This document shows positions 1 to 14,736 of a stretch of DNA of 64,000 bases, in pieces. The DNA lies in assembly GCA_026874595.1 (NCBI GenBank), contig CM049322.1, forward strand, positions 36,577,840 through 36,641,839, written 5' to 3'. Source of the stretch: Sipunculus nudus (Eukaryota > Annelida > Sipuncula > Golfingiida > Sipunculidae). The notes beneath the pieces are model-generated. The model ran no database searches. It was not told the DNA's origin and saw nothing but the letters and a program-made list of their open reading frames with translations. The stretch's first letter is position 1; each line of letters begins with the position of its first letter. Position numbers and translations under genes: made by a program.

Positions 1-1004
1 CCCCTGTGATGAAGGTAAATAATATGATCAAAGCTGCAATACAATGGTGGTTTATTTTAAATAACAGATTCCAACTTTGGCTAGCAGAGGGCACTGGCTT
101 CTGCATTATGATGATAATTAATATTTTGCACTTGGCATATGCAGATGTAGAAAATGTCAGAAATTTATAAAAGCAGATATTTTTTTTTCATTTAATTAGG
201 ATATAAATATCTTAGATCTGTTTGTTGCTCTGTCAATCAAATTAAAATGAGGATGAAGAGTTACCATATTATTAAACTGAAATGTTATTGGTAATTAAGC
301 CTTTTGAGTTTAAGAGAGAGTACTTACACAACCCAGAGTTATGAATAACCCAAATGCCATAATATGGCTGTCATTTAGACGTTAAAGCAAATATCTAAAG
401 TTCTATCAAAATGAAGATAATAAATTTTTTATCATCCAGAAAAGTCTAGCAACTACAGGCCTTATCTTACACAGAAAGTTTTATTATTTTTATAAAAAAA
501 ACTATATTATTGACTGAAAATAACTTAAATATTTACTTGTTTTTTTTGCAAATTCAACCCAATCTGGTTATATGCAGGTTGCATCGGTTTTAATAATAAC
601 AAAATTTTCTGTAAAACTGGACTAAGAGCATTCTGAAAACAATGAACCTTCTAGCACCAGTAGTGACAAATAGAATTGTGTCCTGCAAATTAACAAATTG
701 TTATATTTCTGTGTCACTGCAAGACTGCTAGGCTAAAATTGATACTGGAATTTCAAAAAAAGATAAGGAAAATTTGGCATTAGTATTAGAGCATGGAGCC
801 ATTATGCGAACCTTTGAGAAAATACAGTAAAAAACTTATATGAGAAAACAAAAGAAAAGTAAGAGAATATTCTATACAGAATGTAAAATAAAAATAGTCA
901 ACTGATGAAAAGGCAATAAATGAAAAGGCAATATGCAGGGAGATCAAACAGCAAATACATAGAAACAAACTATAAAATTTATTTAAAAAAGAAACCACTG
1001 GAAT

Positions 1005-1232
1005 ACCTATTAAAAAGAGAAAAAAAGTATTAAAAAATATTAGCAAAAATAATGTCAGAGTAACAATTGGAGGCATGAATGGACTTGGGGGGGGGGGAAA
1101 TGGTGAATAAGGAATTGGAAAACCTATTAAAAAGAGAAAAAAAAGTTTAAAAATTATTACTAAAAATAATGGTCAGAGTAACATGGTGGGAAGAATGGAC
1201 TTGGGGGGGGGGGAACGGTAAATAAGGAATTA
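1005..1232. repeat. Two-unit tandem duplication, about 117 bp, with poly-G
   Basis: ACCTATTAAAAAGAGAAAAA starts both units (1005 and 1122). Each ends with GGACTTG followed by an 11-base G run, then AATAAGGAATT. A few differences separate the units. Confidence 0.85.
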
Positions 1233-1239
1233 TCAAATT

Positions 1240-1640
1240 AATATTTCATGCACAGATGGCACCGGGGTTATTCCACTGAAGATGTTAATCAGAATATATA
1301 TCCCGCTATTTCTATTGTATTTTATTTAAAAATATACACAGCATGTCATGTTCGGTGGCATCTGTCTCTGGGGAGTTGCCACGGAGACACCTGGGGGCTC
1401 TTTGGGGCACTAATTAGTGTTTCGATTTGTATCTATTACCAGCATCATGTCTTCATGTTTTTGCTTTATCCTGAGGTTTTCCTGCCTGTAGGGTAAAATA
1501 CGGGGAAATAGAACCTATTGATGTATCTAATTAATCCTTCTGTATTGCCACTGGAATGCTCCGTGAAAAATCAAAGCATCTGCTTTTTAATACTGCCATG
1601 ATGTCTCGCCACCCACTGGCAAGGCTTCCTAAAGTTTCTA
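1240..1640. promoter_or_regulatory. Candidate non-coding regulatory block
   Basis: Balanced-composition DNA holds TAATTAGTG (about 1411) and CTAATTAATCC (about 1528), homeodomain-type words, in contrast to the low-complexity DNA before it. The 82-codon frame here shows no recognisable protein. Confidence 0.2.
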
Positions 1641-4459
1641 ATGATATAATGGAGCACATACAAAAAGAACAATAAAAACAGCTACAAATAAAAAAGGACA
1701 AGTAATTATCTCTTTATTATTCATGGAGTCTCTTTTTTATCCCTCAAGTGATGAAAGGTTAATAAGATCTGTGGTAATCTGTGTATTTTAAGCACAGAGA
1801 TGTTCAGTATCACCCACTTGTACTTCTTGTGATAGATACAAATACAGTACTTTGTAGTTTGACAAAACATTAAACAGTCAGTCTGTAATTTTTTACCACA
1901 ACCTTTCAGCTCCTTATGGGGAATAATCCCTGATGTTTCTAATAACAATGTTCAAGATATAGAAAAAAAAGGACATGGACTCAGGGGGAAAATAGCAGGG
2001 GTATGGATAAAGGATTTTGGAAAGGGGAGTATCCAACCAAGGAAGACCTAAAAAAGAAGTTCTCTGGTCTGGAAAGGAGGGGGTCCAGGTCACAAAAATT
2101 GGATTGAAACACATAAAAGCGTTGTTGCCGCTCAAGGGGGGGGGGGGTCTTGACCCTCTGGATGCTCCCACTCCCCTTGAATCTGCTACTGAACAGTGTC
2201 TGATACCGTTTGCACAGTATTAATTAAATAAAGATGTTATCTGAACACAACCTATGCTCACTGGGCCAGAATGGTAGGAAACCAAGAGGTAAAACCTGAC
2301 TCTCCAAGGAAAAGAACTTCTGAAATAGGATTTCAGTTGCTTAAATATATTAAAGAGGCCTAGCTTTATATAACTACAGGTTCTTTGTAGTTGGGAACAG
2401 GTACATTACAAACCATGGCTGGCTTTTTGTCTGCGGAGGTTTTAAGTTCGCAATATTCGCCATGGGGAAATTACCACGAAAATAAAACCTACATATATGA
2501 GACGCCTGCACATCTGCACAGGTGAACAGTAATTTATTCTATAGCCTCAATGGCATTTCACGAATATCGTGCCAGTAGGGTCAATATTAGCACACTTTTT
2601 ATGTTACCAGTAGTTCACAGATTGATGATCAGACTAATATCAATTCATCTAGATATATCTACCATTACTGCAGGAAGTAATTCCACCTGTTCAATGTTCC
2701 CTGAGCTCCTCAAGCATTTATTAAGATGTGTTAGTATAGCTGTACGGTAAATCGCAAAATATGAAACCCTCGCAAAATGTGAAGATGTGAAAATCACAAA
2801 TATTTAACCCTGAGAATATGAAGCAAACCACAGTATGTTTCAGCAACATTTTACCATTGATAATCAATTAATTAAGTTACAGCAGCTTCAGGTCATGCTT
2901 CTAATCAGTTTACCATTACACGGGCAAAAAGCACATCTTAATTAATATGAATCATCTAATAAGTCTTGCACGTTGTAAACTTAAATAAACACATGAATCA
3001 TGGATGGATCCATGTAAATACATCAGTATTGTCTCTAATGAATTTAACAGGTCATGAGGATCGTTAGTTAATCTTTCTGTAAGCCAATGGCTGAGTGATT
3101 CTGATATTAATGAGGGAAAAGAGCATGTACATATTGCAATTAATAATCAAGAAAAAACACTTAATGTGAACACTGTAAACAACTATGTCTCCAAATTCTA
3201 TAGGCTCTTAATAGTCATGGAAGGCAAGAATTTCATCTTGTTCAATTTGTCAAGAAAATGGTACTAGTTATACCTGATGGGAATGTGTTTGATTTTATGA
3301 CACAGGATGTTATTGTATTTGACTAATATGATAAGGTTCTTTAGTTATACTCATAAAAATCAAGAAATGATCATCACAAATATAATCATCATTTGTCACA
3401 ATTAATAACATTTAAAATATGGGTGCTTGTGAAAACTGTAAGTTAAATGATTTACAACTGGTTATTATAACCCTGAGAAAATGAAGAGGTTTTAATATCT
3501 TAAAGAGTGATTAATTAGGATGAAGAAAATGGAAGATTTTGTAGTTTTAATTAATTTACATTGAAAGAAAGATAGATGTTGCTAAAACTGGCAGATGAAC
3601 ATCAAGAGCTGAAAGAATATTCATGGCTCATATGGGAATGTGTCAAACTCTCTACTCTCAAAAGTAGGTAGTCCACTTGCAGTACACATGCATGCATGAA
3701 AATAAACTTTTCATAGGCATTCTTGAAATGACAGGGCTTGACATTTATTTGTGAAATTACATATACTTGCCCTACTGGGAAAGTAACACATCACATGTGG
3801 CTTTTACTTGCCCTACATGAATTTTAACTTGTTTTAAAAAAAATCAGTGATCAAAGACACAAAAAGAGGGCAACAAAAAAAATTTTGTTTGTCTGTTAAT
3901 AACACTTCTCTTCAGCATGTGTACAGATAAACATACAGGTAATTTAAGTTAGGATTCAGACCTTTGTGCAAAAGGTTTATTGTATGTTTGTCCCCATTCC
4001 GGTTGACTTACCACCATATATAACTTTTACCTGCTGTGGGTAAGCAGCCGAGTTAAAGGTTAATTAATGTCAAACCTAAAATTAAGTAAAAAGGAAGAAT
4101 AGAAAAACAAAATCAATGTTGTCATCAAAGGTACTAACAGTTTGTATATTTTGATGTATCTAACATTAAGGTCAAGCAAATTTTCTATTTGGTAAAAAAT
4201 TTAACTTTTATATATCTTTTTCTTAATGTAGTATATGCTCCTAGAGTACAGTCAATTGCAAATTGTTGCTGTATTAATTGTTGTTTCAGATGATCTTTGT
4301 GCAAAAAATGTAAGAATATTTTTCATATTTCACTTATATTGAACACTGTTGACAAGCAGTATAAGGTAAATCTTTAATGTTGCACCATTTCTTAATTATA
4401 AAGTTAACATTTCAAGCAGCCAGAAGCATTTTTAAATATGTATTATTAAAACAATTTTG

Positions 4460-4463
<4 letters not shown>

Positions 4464-4513
<50 letters not shown>
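4464..4513. repeat. (TA)25 microsatellite
   Basis: A pure TA dinucleotide run; open frames of alternating Tyr-Ile through it are artefacts. Confidence 0.97.
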
Positions 4514-4516
<3 letters not shown>

Positions 4517-4846
4517 CTCAACAGTATCATCCCAAACATTAGCAGATGTAACAACTGGTAGACAAGAACCACTCCTGAAATGATCATTCTGCAAAATGAC
4601 ACACAAAATCATATCTATTTTGCATATATATCTATGACTATGACTGTACTGTATGTAGTACTAATTTGTACCTATATACACTGAATGATATACCAAACCT
4701 TACTTTTAAAGGTGTCACTGAATGAGAACCTTGCCTGTTGGCATGCAATATTCCATAATGCTCAATGAAGGTATGTTGTCTCCATAACATGTACCCTTGG
4801 TATGGGTTACTCGGAGATGACTTTGCAGCATATTAATAGTTCTCCA

Positions 4847-5212
4847 CCCTTACGAAAATGAAAAGTACTCACATATATGTGCCTTATATGTCCCATATAA
4901 GGGCCTTATATGTCCCTTATATTTCCCATATAAGTGCTGTGTATGTGAGTTATATTTATATTGCAGCTATATGTTTAGCCAGGCATAGTTATATGTGAGT
5001 TATAAGGGAGTTGTATGTTTGTTATATGTCAGCTATAAGGGAGTCACACTTAAAGCTATTCTCTATATTTCAGTTATATGTGACTTGTATGGGAGATGTA
5101 AGGTAGCATGCACATGAAGGAGCTCTGTATATGTCAGTTATATGTCAGTTATATGTTTATATACTTTGAGGCTTATTGTGCTACAGGATAGGACTTAGAA
5201 ATTTTCGAAGGG
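4847..5212. mobile_element. TATATG-rich palindromic element 1
   Basis: The body is built of short palindromic units such as TTATATGTCCCATATAA and GTTATATGTCAGTTATATG. Outer ends CCCTTACGAAAAT and ATTTTCGAAGGG are inverted copies, suggesting a MITE of about 366 bp. It uses the same short words as the element at 8556. Confidence 0.5.
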
Positions 5213-8200
5213 AACAAAAATGCTGCAGAAACTTCTAAGTCCCAACTCTTTATGTTTTTCAAACAAAATGAAATAAACTGAATAAATAATGAAGAAGTAT
5301 GGTAATATGGGAGTCAAAATAACCAGCTTCCTCAGAATTTTAAGTATATTGAAAAATGATACTAATAATTAGGAATTATATTCTGCTACTTTTTTATCTG
5401 ATTTATTCCTTAAGTGATGTGAACATTTAACACTAGTATTCATGCAGAAAAAGATAATTTAATCAAAACACAATATAAAAATACATATTGTTTATATTTT
5501 GTGGCATTGATATATTATAAGAAACATTATTTCTTTTGGATTCTGTAGTTTATATACAAGTACTTCAGAATCCCGTTACCACTGATAACTACTTCATAAA
5601 TACAGAATATTAAATAGGGTATTGATGTGGTATGCTACTGACCAATTATGGTAAACCCTAAACATTATCCTAATATTTCATTGGATTTATAATTATATAG
5701 TTCTAACAGCTAAAACACACCTGCCTTCAAGCTGTAAAATATTGCCATACAAAATCAACAATATTTATCAAAGCATTGTTATTTTAAAAAAACAAATGTC
5801 TGCATCCTTATAGTGACAATAACCAGAATTCTTCAGGCTCAGTAATGAGTAGTAATACTGTATTCACAGATATATGTAACACCCCCCCAACACCCCCCCC
5901 CCCCATGACTGTTACTGATAAGGCCAAGGTCTAGCCAGCTGTACTTGCTGTGTTCCCCGGGACAAAGAGATTGCATTCCTGTGTGAATGACAACATCCGG
6001 TAACCGTTGGGATCATATTTGGAACAAGCTGGGTTTGTCAACCAGAAGGGGAATTTATAGCTGAAAAATGTCTCATTGGTGAGTACTCTTGCATTATTTC
6101 AGTTCTTTTTGCATGTTTAAATCAGTGATAGTATAAAGATGACTTTCACTCATCTTGTTTTGCCCTGAAAATACACAATTATGTGTTTCATTCTCTATTA
6201 GGTGGTCCATATTTACAAAATACCAGCTCCTGTCAAAAGCTAAAGCTGTTGCCTCTATTTAGTGACAATGTGCATGTTCTATACATCAACATAAAGCTAA
6301 GAACATGCCCTTTTTAGTGATGCTATTTGTAGTTGGGTGTACATGTTGATGTAATTTCTGAATGTCCCTGGGACATGATCACATAAAGCCTAAGTGCTAG
6401 AGTGCTCAAATGTCATAAAGTGGTTAAGAATTGTTCATTACACATGCTCAAAAGTTTTTTTTTCTCAAAAAAAGTAAACAGTTTTTTCTCAAAAAAAGTA
6501 AACATTTTTTAAACACTGTTGCTCATTGCTGGTGTTATACAATCTGTATCAATTTTGGTGGATGCTTTGAAACACAACCATTTTTGGATCAAATTGAAAC
6601 ACAGCCGCATGAATCATTATTTGTGGCTGATATTTGGCCCAAAACAAGGTCAATTGAGATGTAAACAGAGAATCCACCAAGTCCGTTTCTTCAGAAGGCA
6701 TTAGTTCGATCGGTATAAATTGGCAGTTTTAACAAGTTTTAGGCCAGAATAAGGCCCACTAATAACAATTCATGTGATTGTGATTAAAGAGAGGTTTGCT
6801 GTACCTTGTCCAAACATTTCAACTAGTCATGTAATTTTTACTTTTGGAGTCAATCACACAAATGCCCATAAAATTAAGCTTTATTTTTGTAATTTTTTGT
6901 GTGTCATAAACACCACTGAATTAAACATTGACCCTGTCCCATAAACACAATATGTTTCACAACAATCCATGAAGTCATTCATTTGTATGAATTTAATCAG
7001 AATGTGACATCAGAAGGTCAAGGACACTCATGCATAGGTTTAATTATATGAGCATATGTTTATTGAACTTGGTTCCTTGACTATTTTTCATTTAAGGTTT
7101 CATCAGACACTACACTTTGTTTCACAATGGATGATTTTATTAGGTACTCTTTTGATTCCCAAAGGGAAATCAAATCCGGTTCAATTAACAGGTCAATCAA
7201 AAGTTGATTTTTTTGGTCCACCTTGAATGATTTCTTAGTGCCATTTCACCATTAAAGGTCAAGATGTCATTTTTAACATTACTGACAACCAATATATCAC
7301 TGATGTACTGTTTTAGTTCTTTGATTTGATGTGAGGCCCTTTTTTAGTCCATTTGTCTACTTAAATGTCAAAATATACAAGACTCCATGTTCTTAATTAT
7401 TTATTTCCTACAACCTTTGTTTCTATGATTTGGTTTCTTTACTTTTCTTATAACCAGTATGAAGAAATGGTGGTGAAAGTATAAGAATAGCCTAGATATC
7501 TCCAGCACTTGCAAGAACTGTCTGGTAAGCATATTCAGTTAATTATATAAAGTAACATTTTAATCTTTTAGCAAATGGGCAATGTTATGATTTGTAAGTT
7601 TTTTTTATCAAATAGCTGGAGCATACAATATTTAATGTAAAAATTTGGTGGTTAACATTTATATATTATGCTTGCTTACATGTTAAAATTTTTTAACTGA
7701 GTAACCTACTTTCTGAACCTACGAGCATCTTTAGGCCACAGTATCTGTCCTGTGACCAGTATATTTGATAATCTGTATTGTTTGTATATATTCTGCATAT
7801 ATACTGGAAAACTCTTCCTGTGTTAGTAATTGAGAAGTCCAACTCTATTTACTTATAATCCTAAATGTTAAACAGGCATATTTTCAGAACATTTACAACC
7901 CCTAGATAGAGAGCAGATGTACTTTCAGTGAAATAAAAGTCTTTTCTTTTTTGACTTGTGGGTTGCCTCCAGATAAGGTAAACTAATGTTAATGTTAAGA
8001 AAAGCAATACTAAGCATCAATGTGAAAAGATTATCTTTAAGCTTATTTAATTAAATAATTACTGTGAGCAATAATGACTATATGTGTATACTAAGACTGG
8101 TAACATTTGTTTTTACAGGTCAAACAGGAATAGAAGGAAAAGGATTTAGAGTGTGGCAAGGGTGTATATTTCCTTCCAGCCTTCATTCCCTAAAATGACA

Positions 8201-8547
8201 AGACTCTCAAATCTGACTGAACCAGGGAGTTTTAAAAATCTCATGAAAATATTATTTTCAGTTTACAAATGTGTAAATAAACATTTATTTTGGATACTGT
8301 GTTTTCATACTTTTTTGTTTCATGTGTTTGCGTCCATATGACTGTATGAAGTTGATGACCCCCAGTGTGACTGCAGGCGAGCTTTGATTTCAAGGAACTG
8401 CACAGTGCAAGAAGCTCACCACACAAACACACACACACAAACCTTTATTTCTAACATCAACCGTAATTCCTTGTGAAATAAAGAAAAGAGTAAACACCTT
8501 TCAAAACAGAACATACAACAGAAAATAATTGAGCTTTTGACAAACAG
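5213..8547. other. Non-coding
   Basis: No gene or recognisable element beyond the 26 bp tandem repeat and a poly-C stretch (5881-5904). Confidence 0.55.
6447..6507. repeat. Short tandem repeat of about 26 bp
   Basis: TTTTTTCTCAAAAAAAGTAA occurs twice in a row, followed by a partial third unit. Confidence 0.7.
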
Positions 8548-8555
8548 CACTGAAG

Positions 8556-8964
8556 GTGCATACACTGGACTTATATGTGAGTTATATGTCACTTATAAGG
8601 GACATATATGGCACTTATAGGTCCCATATATGTCACATATATGGGACATATATGGGAGTTATAAGGCACATATATGGGACATATATGGGAGTTATAAGGC
8701 ACATATATGGGACATATATGGGAGTTATAGGGGACCTATATGTGGAAGCCTTATAAGTGACATATAAGGCCCATATATGTGACATATAAGGCTCCTACCT
8801 AATTTGCATATAAAATCCATATACCAGACATATATGTGACATATATGGGAGTTATAAGGTTGGATATAAGGGACATATATGGCACATATATGTGCCTTAT
8901 ATGTGCCTTATATGTCCCATATAACGTTCACATATATTGCACTTATAAAAATTTTCGGTAAGGG
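8556..8964. mobile_element. TATATG-rich palindromic element 2
   Basis: This consists of repeated CATATATGGGACATATATGG and GGGAGTTATAAGG units ending in ATTTTCGGTAAGGG, which matches in reverse the left terminus of element 1. Its own left terminus is missing or diverged. CACTGAAG occurs at both flanks (8548 and 8972), possibly a target duplication or chance. The 66-codon frame across it, rich in YMGVI and HIYGT, comes from the repeat and is not a gene. Confidence 0.5.
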
Positions 8965-9354
8965 CAGGTTTCACTGAAGACATATTTGCTGCCGTCATGC
9001 AGCTCATTTCATGACCAACTCAACTTGTTTTAAAGACTAACAAGCGAATTCTTGGAATTTATGTCCTCTGCTTCTGTCTCTTGTTATTTTAGCTTCCTGT
9101 GATCTTCATGCTTGCCTTCTCAATATGTTTTAGTTTGTATTTTCCCCTAAAGATGTCTCCACATGTGATAATTTTTGCTGTGAATTGGGAACAAAAGGGA
9201 AAATTTTTGTTTGTTTTGGAGCTGCATGGTGATGATAAATTTCAGACAGATCAGATTGACACTCCAAAACCAATCCCAACCAAGGTATACATGAGAGCAA
9301 TCAGTGAACCAAATTTGAATGAAAGCAGATAATATTAAGGAAAGTTATCAAACA

Positions 9355-9400
9355 GTCTGACAGAGGGACAGACAGACAGAAGGACAGACAAATGTACCCA
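9355..9400. repeat. GACAGACA-type short tandem repeat
   Basis: A degenerate run of GACAGAGGGACAGACAGACA resembles the (GACGGACA)n tail at 60428. Confidence 0.7.
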
Positions 9401-9451
9401 AAACAATGTTGCCCGTTCTGCGGAATGGGGAGACAGTGGCTGGTATCTATT

Positions 9452-9870
9452 AGAGATAGCTAGCTAGGTCAACCCTTACTGAAAAACAGCATGAAAACAG
9501 TATGGGAAACAGCTTGATTCCAGCATACACCCTATAGTATGATTCCAGTTCAGAAAAAGCATGGACTGTACTGGAATTACAGTATGCCATCAGTATGGAT
9601 TCAGTACACTCAGAAACATTTCTTTCATAACAACAGCATGAATCCATTATATTTTCAGTATGATTCCAGCTTGTTCCAAAAATTTAAATGAGTATTATAA
9701 TAAGACAGTAATATGCAAATGAGCATTACAACATGATTTCAGTATGAGAGATAGCTAGGGGGTCTTCAGACCATTCCAGTATGGAAACAGTATGGATAAC
9801 AGCCTGATTCCAGCATACACATATACAGTTCAATTCCAGTATGTTGTTGTACTGGAATAATACTGCAAAG
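9452..9870. repeat. CAGTATG-rich duplicated segment
   Basis: AGAGATAGCTAG followed by ACAGTATGG(G/A) and GATTCCAGCATACAC appears at 9452-9530 and again at 9747-9819. Between and after them the words CAGTATG and ATTCCAG recur many times, with local dyads such as ATTCCAGTA...TACTGGAAT (9834-9860). Confidence 0.65.
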
Positions 9871-12800
9871 TATTTACTGTGTTAAGTGAACTAAAAAGAA
9901 CCCTGAAGCAGATATAACTGTATGAATATTGGGGACATGTGTAATGCTTAAGACCTGTGATCTAGGAGATAAATTCCTGAACATTATTTTTTTTCCAAAG
10001 CATCATCTCTTTGCCATATTGTATATCCTCTGTAGGCACAATATATCATCTGTATTGAATTCAGAGATATGTCCAATCTAAAAAAAAAAACACCCTGGGT
10101 GTTATGTGTGCCAGTCCATGTATTACATGTGACCTTAAATGATGGTTCTTTCTATATGCAGCAAAACACAATACTTTTCTCTATAACTACCAAGAGCCAC
10201 TTCATTACACTAATGCTCTAGTGATAGTGTTACAGTTCCTTGGGACTTCAATGGCATGAACCCAGTTTGTGGACAGCATTTCTTCTCTCTCCAACAAGCT
10301 GGATCTTTTTTAGATTACAGCCATTAGGACCTATAATTCATGCATTAGTAATTCATCTGTCTGCCAATATTACTGGACAAAATGGCTGTGCTTTTGAACT
10401 GGAATCAACATAATATGAAAATGAATTTGAGGTAAATGTATCACAGAGTGTCATTTTGATATGCAAATTGAAATATTATTATAATTTCAGAAAATCTTAA
10501 CACCAAATAAATATACAGATGAAAGTATTTGCTTTTCAAATAAAAAAATTTATAGATGAAAATAGAAAGTTTGCTAAGTTAAACCAAAAAGTACAGATTA
10601 TAGATAAAATTTTGTATATATATTACAAAATTATGATATTATACCAATAAGCAAGAACCTACACAAAGCTAGTCTTTTAAAAAGGTGTCAACCATTTACA
10701 TCAATAAGCATGATCAGTTTTCATCTCTAATTCACATTTAAGTGTGAAAGTGAATCTAGAGCCATTTTTTACTTTTCTTAAGCCCTGATAATATATTTGA
10801 CAGAAAAAAGAAATGTTACAGAAGGACAACTTTATTATGTAGAAAGGATAACGGACAATAAAAGCATCCTCAATTAGCATACAAAAGCCAAACATGCAAG
10901 TTGGCCACGCAAAGAAGAAACTTTAGAGTAGCAAAAGAAAAGGTCATCTGGGGGTAACTAAGGTTTTCTGCTTGAAGTTCACAAAGAAATATTCATCTAC
11001 CGCAATAGGGTGCTCATCATGGCTTCCTTACAAGTGATGACGAAGGTACCACCTGCATTACGATGCTTCCACAAAGAGAGTCAGGAAAATGAGTCGCAAG
11101 ACAACAACTATATAGTTATTCTAGCTGGTTTGAAGATGGAGTCCGGCCAGCCCATACTCCAAGATAATATACATTTCTAACCTATATTTTTATATTCCTC
11201 AGTGTCTAGTAAACATATTATGCTGTTCCCAATGCAAAATATAGCTTTTGTGTAAAATTTGGAGTAGTTGCCAGCCTGGACACCTGTATAAAACGGGAAA
11301 TAACATGAAATCATAAACTGGTTTGCTTGTATATGGGAAAAATTTTGGCACTGGTTTTGCTCTGCCTTTCATCACTGCTAAAATGGCCATTGAATATACT
11401 ATATGTCATAATTAAAATTCTGTCATTTTGTAATTTGACTAAAAGGCTCCACAACTTTGGCTTGCCTAACTGGTAATTATTATTGTCATAATTTTTAATC
11501 ATATGATAATACTAGAGCCTTACTTACCATCATAATCACTATCATATTATCCTATAAGTGAAAGTATTGACCATCTTTGTTTATGCACTTTACAACCCAT
11601 AATGTACGCACAGCAAATAGATGCAATGGTCTGAAAATAAAGCTGAAGTTCTAAAAATTCTATAGTCCTGGACATTAAATCCTACAAGAAAAACCCTCTG
11701 AATTGGTTTTCATACTGAAGATTAGGGGAATGTATATTATATTTTTTCACTAGTTGCCATTTACATATGCAAAATATGTCAATTTTATCTGAACCAGAAT
11801 GGGGAATAAGAAAATTTATTCGTCTATACTGGAAATCCTAATGTTTTCCATACTGCACTGAAAATATATAAGAAAGGATTTGCTCTTTGGGAATTAAATA
11901 TTCATATTAGGCAAATGGCAGTCTGTTTTGGCAGTTCTGCTTTTAGACTTCATCAGAATTTTAAATGAGGTTCAGTCTACTGCGTATACAAGAACCAGTT
12001 GGTCTTAAAATGTCTATCTGTGCTGTGTGATGGGTAATGTGACTTTTAAATCAAGCATTAAAAGCTTCCCCCTGATCAATGGGAAGTCGTTATCTACCAA
12101 GCTGATCTCCATCATGAGAAACACTGCCATTTATTTAACAATACAAATTGATTAACATTTCTTGGAATGTTGGTTGACCTAGTTTTAATCAGTGAAGCTG
12201 GGTCCTACTGGCCAAGCCAACTTCTTCTGAAGGCTAAATTTGGATTAAAAAAAACTCTTTATCTCACTACAGCCTAGGTAGAACACTGAAAAAGAAGTGA
12301 AGTGCTGCAGAAAAAAGTAGCTTGTTTTGAAAAAAAAAGTGAGAAAAGAGTACTATCAGTGACAGCATCCATATATTCCTTTTAATTTCATGACACAGAC
12401 TGAATAAAAAAGTGCATTGCACATACTATAGTATATAAACTTTAACAGCCAGAAAATGCTAAATTACAGCATGTCCCAGAACACTTGCCTCTATGCGCAG
12501 ACAATTTAGTACATTTCTATATTTTTAAAATATATAATGCATACCGCATGCACACAGAAAAAGTGTGTGAATTTTCCCATTCTTCTTCTCACCTAAAATT
12601 TTAACACAGATTAGTAAATTTAAGACTCAGACTTCTCTGAGAAAAAGAGGAGAAAAAAATGTGTGTAAAAACTGAGGAAAAAAGTTATTAATGTATCCTT
12701 ATTTTAAACAACATGATATTTGGTAGACCTTCAACATTTTTAGTAAAGTATTCTAGCAAAAATGGCAAATACAGTATTATTTTTCTTTGGAGTATTGCAT

Positions 12801-14736
12801 TTTTAGCAAGATTGGCCGGGTTTACTCAAGATTATTTTCAACAGATGGTTTTGTTGGTATGATCACCTCATAAGACTTAGGTTTCCAGTTTAAAAATTGC
12901 TGTAACATCCTGAATAATTATAAAGAAAAGACTTAGTTCAAATGTATGAAATTAACATACATGGGGGAAACTCAGGTTCAATTTCAGTGACTGATAATAT
13001 AGTTCTTGAAAAAAAGTGTTTTGGCCAGATACTTCTTTATATTTTCATGAATAATCAATTTTTATTGGAATTGAGAAATAACACTAATCTTCCATGGCTA
13101 GGCATCCACAAAACTAACATTTATATGACAAAAGTGTATTCACAAGTGACAGAATCTTTACAGTATACTGAAATTTGCGGCAAACCTCAAGTATCCTTCA
13201 TAGGCCTACTATGCCACCCTGGGGGGTATAATCTACAGGAAATAATGGTAATTCTTTTGGTAGCATTAAATCTGTGCTCTTCTTGTATTCAAATCATGTA
13301 CCAGACACCGTGCTAATGTGTTATGAGGGCCCCATGTCCTGCCTTTCATGTCTTCATACCCAAACACAAATCTTCACAGAAAATACCTCCACTGATGAAA
13401 GCACACATTTTGTGGATAAAAAGTGTTTTGATGTCCTGCAGTAAATTCCCATCAGGCACCAGAAAACTGCTTAAGCGATGACAATTGTTTCCCTTTGCAG
13501 CACATCTTAGCATACAAAACAGGTCTAGCTGGTGACCATATAAATTCAGCTAACCACGCATAGTACATCTATTTATCTGATTGCAGATATGAAACTGATG
13601 AAAATTAACAGATATGCTGTCATCTGGTCTAAATTATGGCATCTAATTAGACATTTCTCCCACTATCCTCATCTGTTTATAAATTTATCATTTAAGACAC
13701 CTGGCACTAGAGGTATATGTTCTAATGAAGCAGTGATCTGTACAAAATCATGGATGGGAGTACATGTATTTATTCAGCTGGAATTAGACTGATAATTGGG
13801 CATATACTTTTGAGTCTTGGCAGCAGTGATCGGGGAAAATGCTCTGTAATGACTATAATCAGGCTGACCATCCAACTGAAACTTTATCACCGTAATCTTA
13901 ATATTAGGCTATGATTGGAAAATTCAAAACATATAACTATAAGTAAAAATCCAATCTCTGTGGTGACTACTGGGAATTCCTATGCCTGACATGACAGGAT
14001 GATTTATTTACCAGTAAGCTGAGTTAAAGTTGGATTCCTTTTAGCACATATGATGGATTTTTTAAAGTATGTAGCAATTATACAAATATGATGATTTGTC
14101 TGGTTCATTCTTGTGGAGCATGGCAGTATAATGCTTTAGGACAATTGACATGTGGTTTGCATCCTATTCTGACTATATATATGTTATAACTTCTGCAGTA
14201 ATATAAGAATCCTGGCTAATGCCTTTATGTACCATAACACAAAGGTGCACTCTCTCCATCCAGGATTTAATGGGTACTGGTCATGGGTGGCAGGTAGATG
14301 TAGAACAAATAACCTTCTTGCAACTGTCATGGCTGCTTGGGCTGAGGTAATGGCTGCTCAGTGGACTAAGAAAAGCTACAAGAATGAACAGGCCCTAAAG
14401 ACCAGGAAGGAAAGTTTAATGCTGGATGAGACTGACAATTTATAGATCAGTAATATCAGACTATAAACACCAACCTTTTATTTTTACCTTTATCCGCTTC
14501 AGTGACACAGTTGTACATGATGAAAATGCTTTCTCATTAAGATTTTCGGCAGAGTTTTCCATATAGCTCATGTTGCCGCTCTGATGTCTACTAACTATAT
14601 CTTATGTCATAATTGACTGAACTTTGTATTTAGCTTGATTGCACATGCAATTTCAAACTTGCAGCATGTTTATATATTCTACCATCAAGCTGGCTATTAT
14701 AAGTTTAAAATACATGTATTTTACTTTCTTGACCTG
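9871..14736. other. Non-coding
   Basis: Ordinary AT-rich DNA. The longest frame (12942-13316, 124 codons) has AT-driven composition and no recognisable domain. A SINE family C fragment may lie near 14255-14300. Confidence 0.5.

Larger units (their letters stand above)
1..4463. other. Non-coding, AT-rich
   Basis: Apart from the duplication at 1005 and the block at 1240-1640 I see no gene. The stretch 2840-3160 is rich in ATTAAT words but is not otherwise distinctive. Confidence 0.6.

Noticed and set aside
8556-8756. 66-codon frame with YMGVIRHIYGT repeats
   Set aside because: This is a direct translation of the TATATG palindromic repeat.
12942-13316. 124-codon frame as a gene
   Set aside because: Amino-acid content follows the AT-rich DNA, and there is no domain, splice site pair or promoter evidence.
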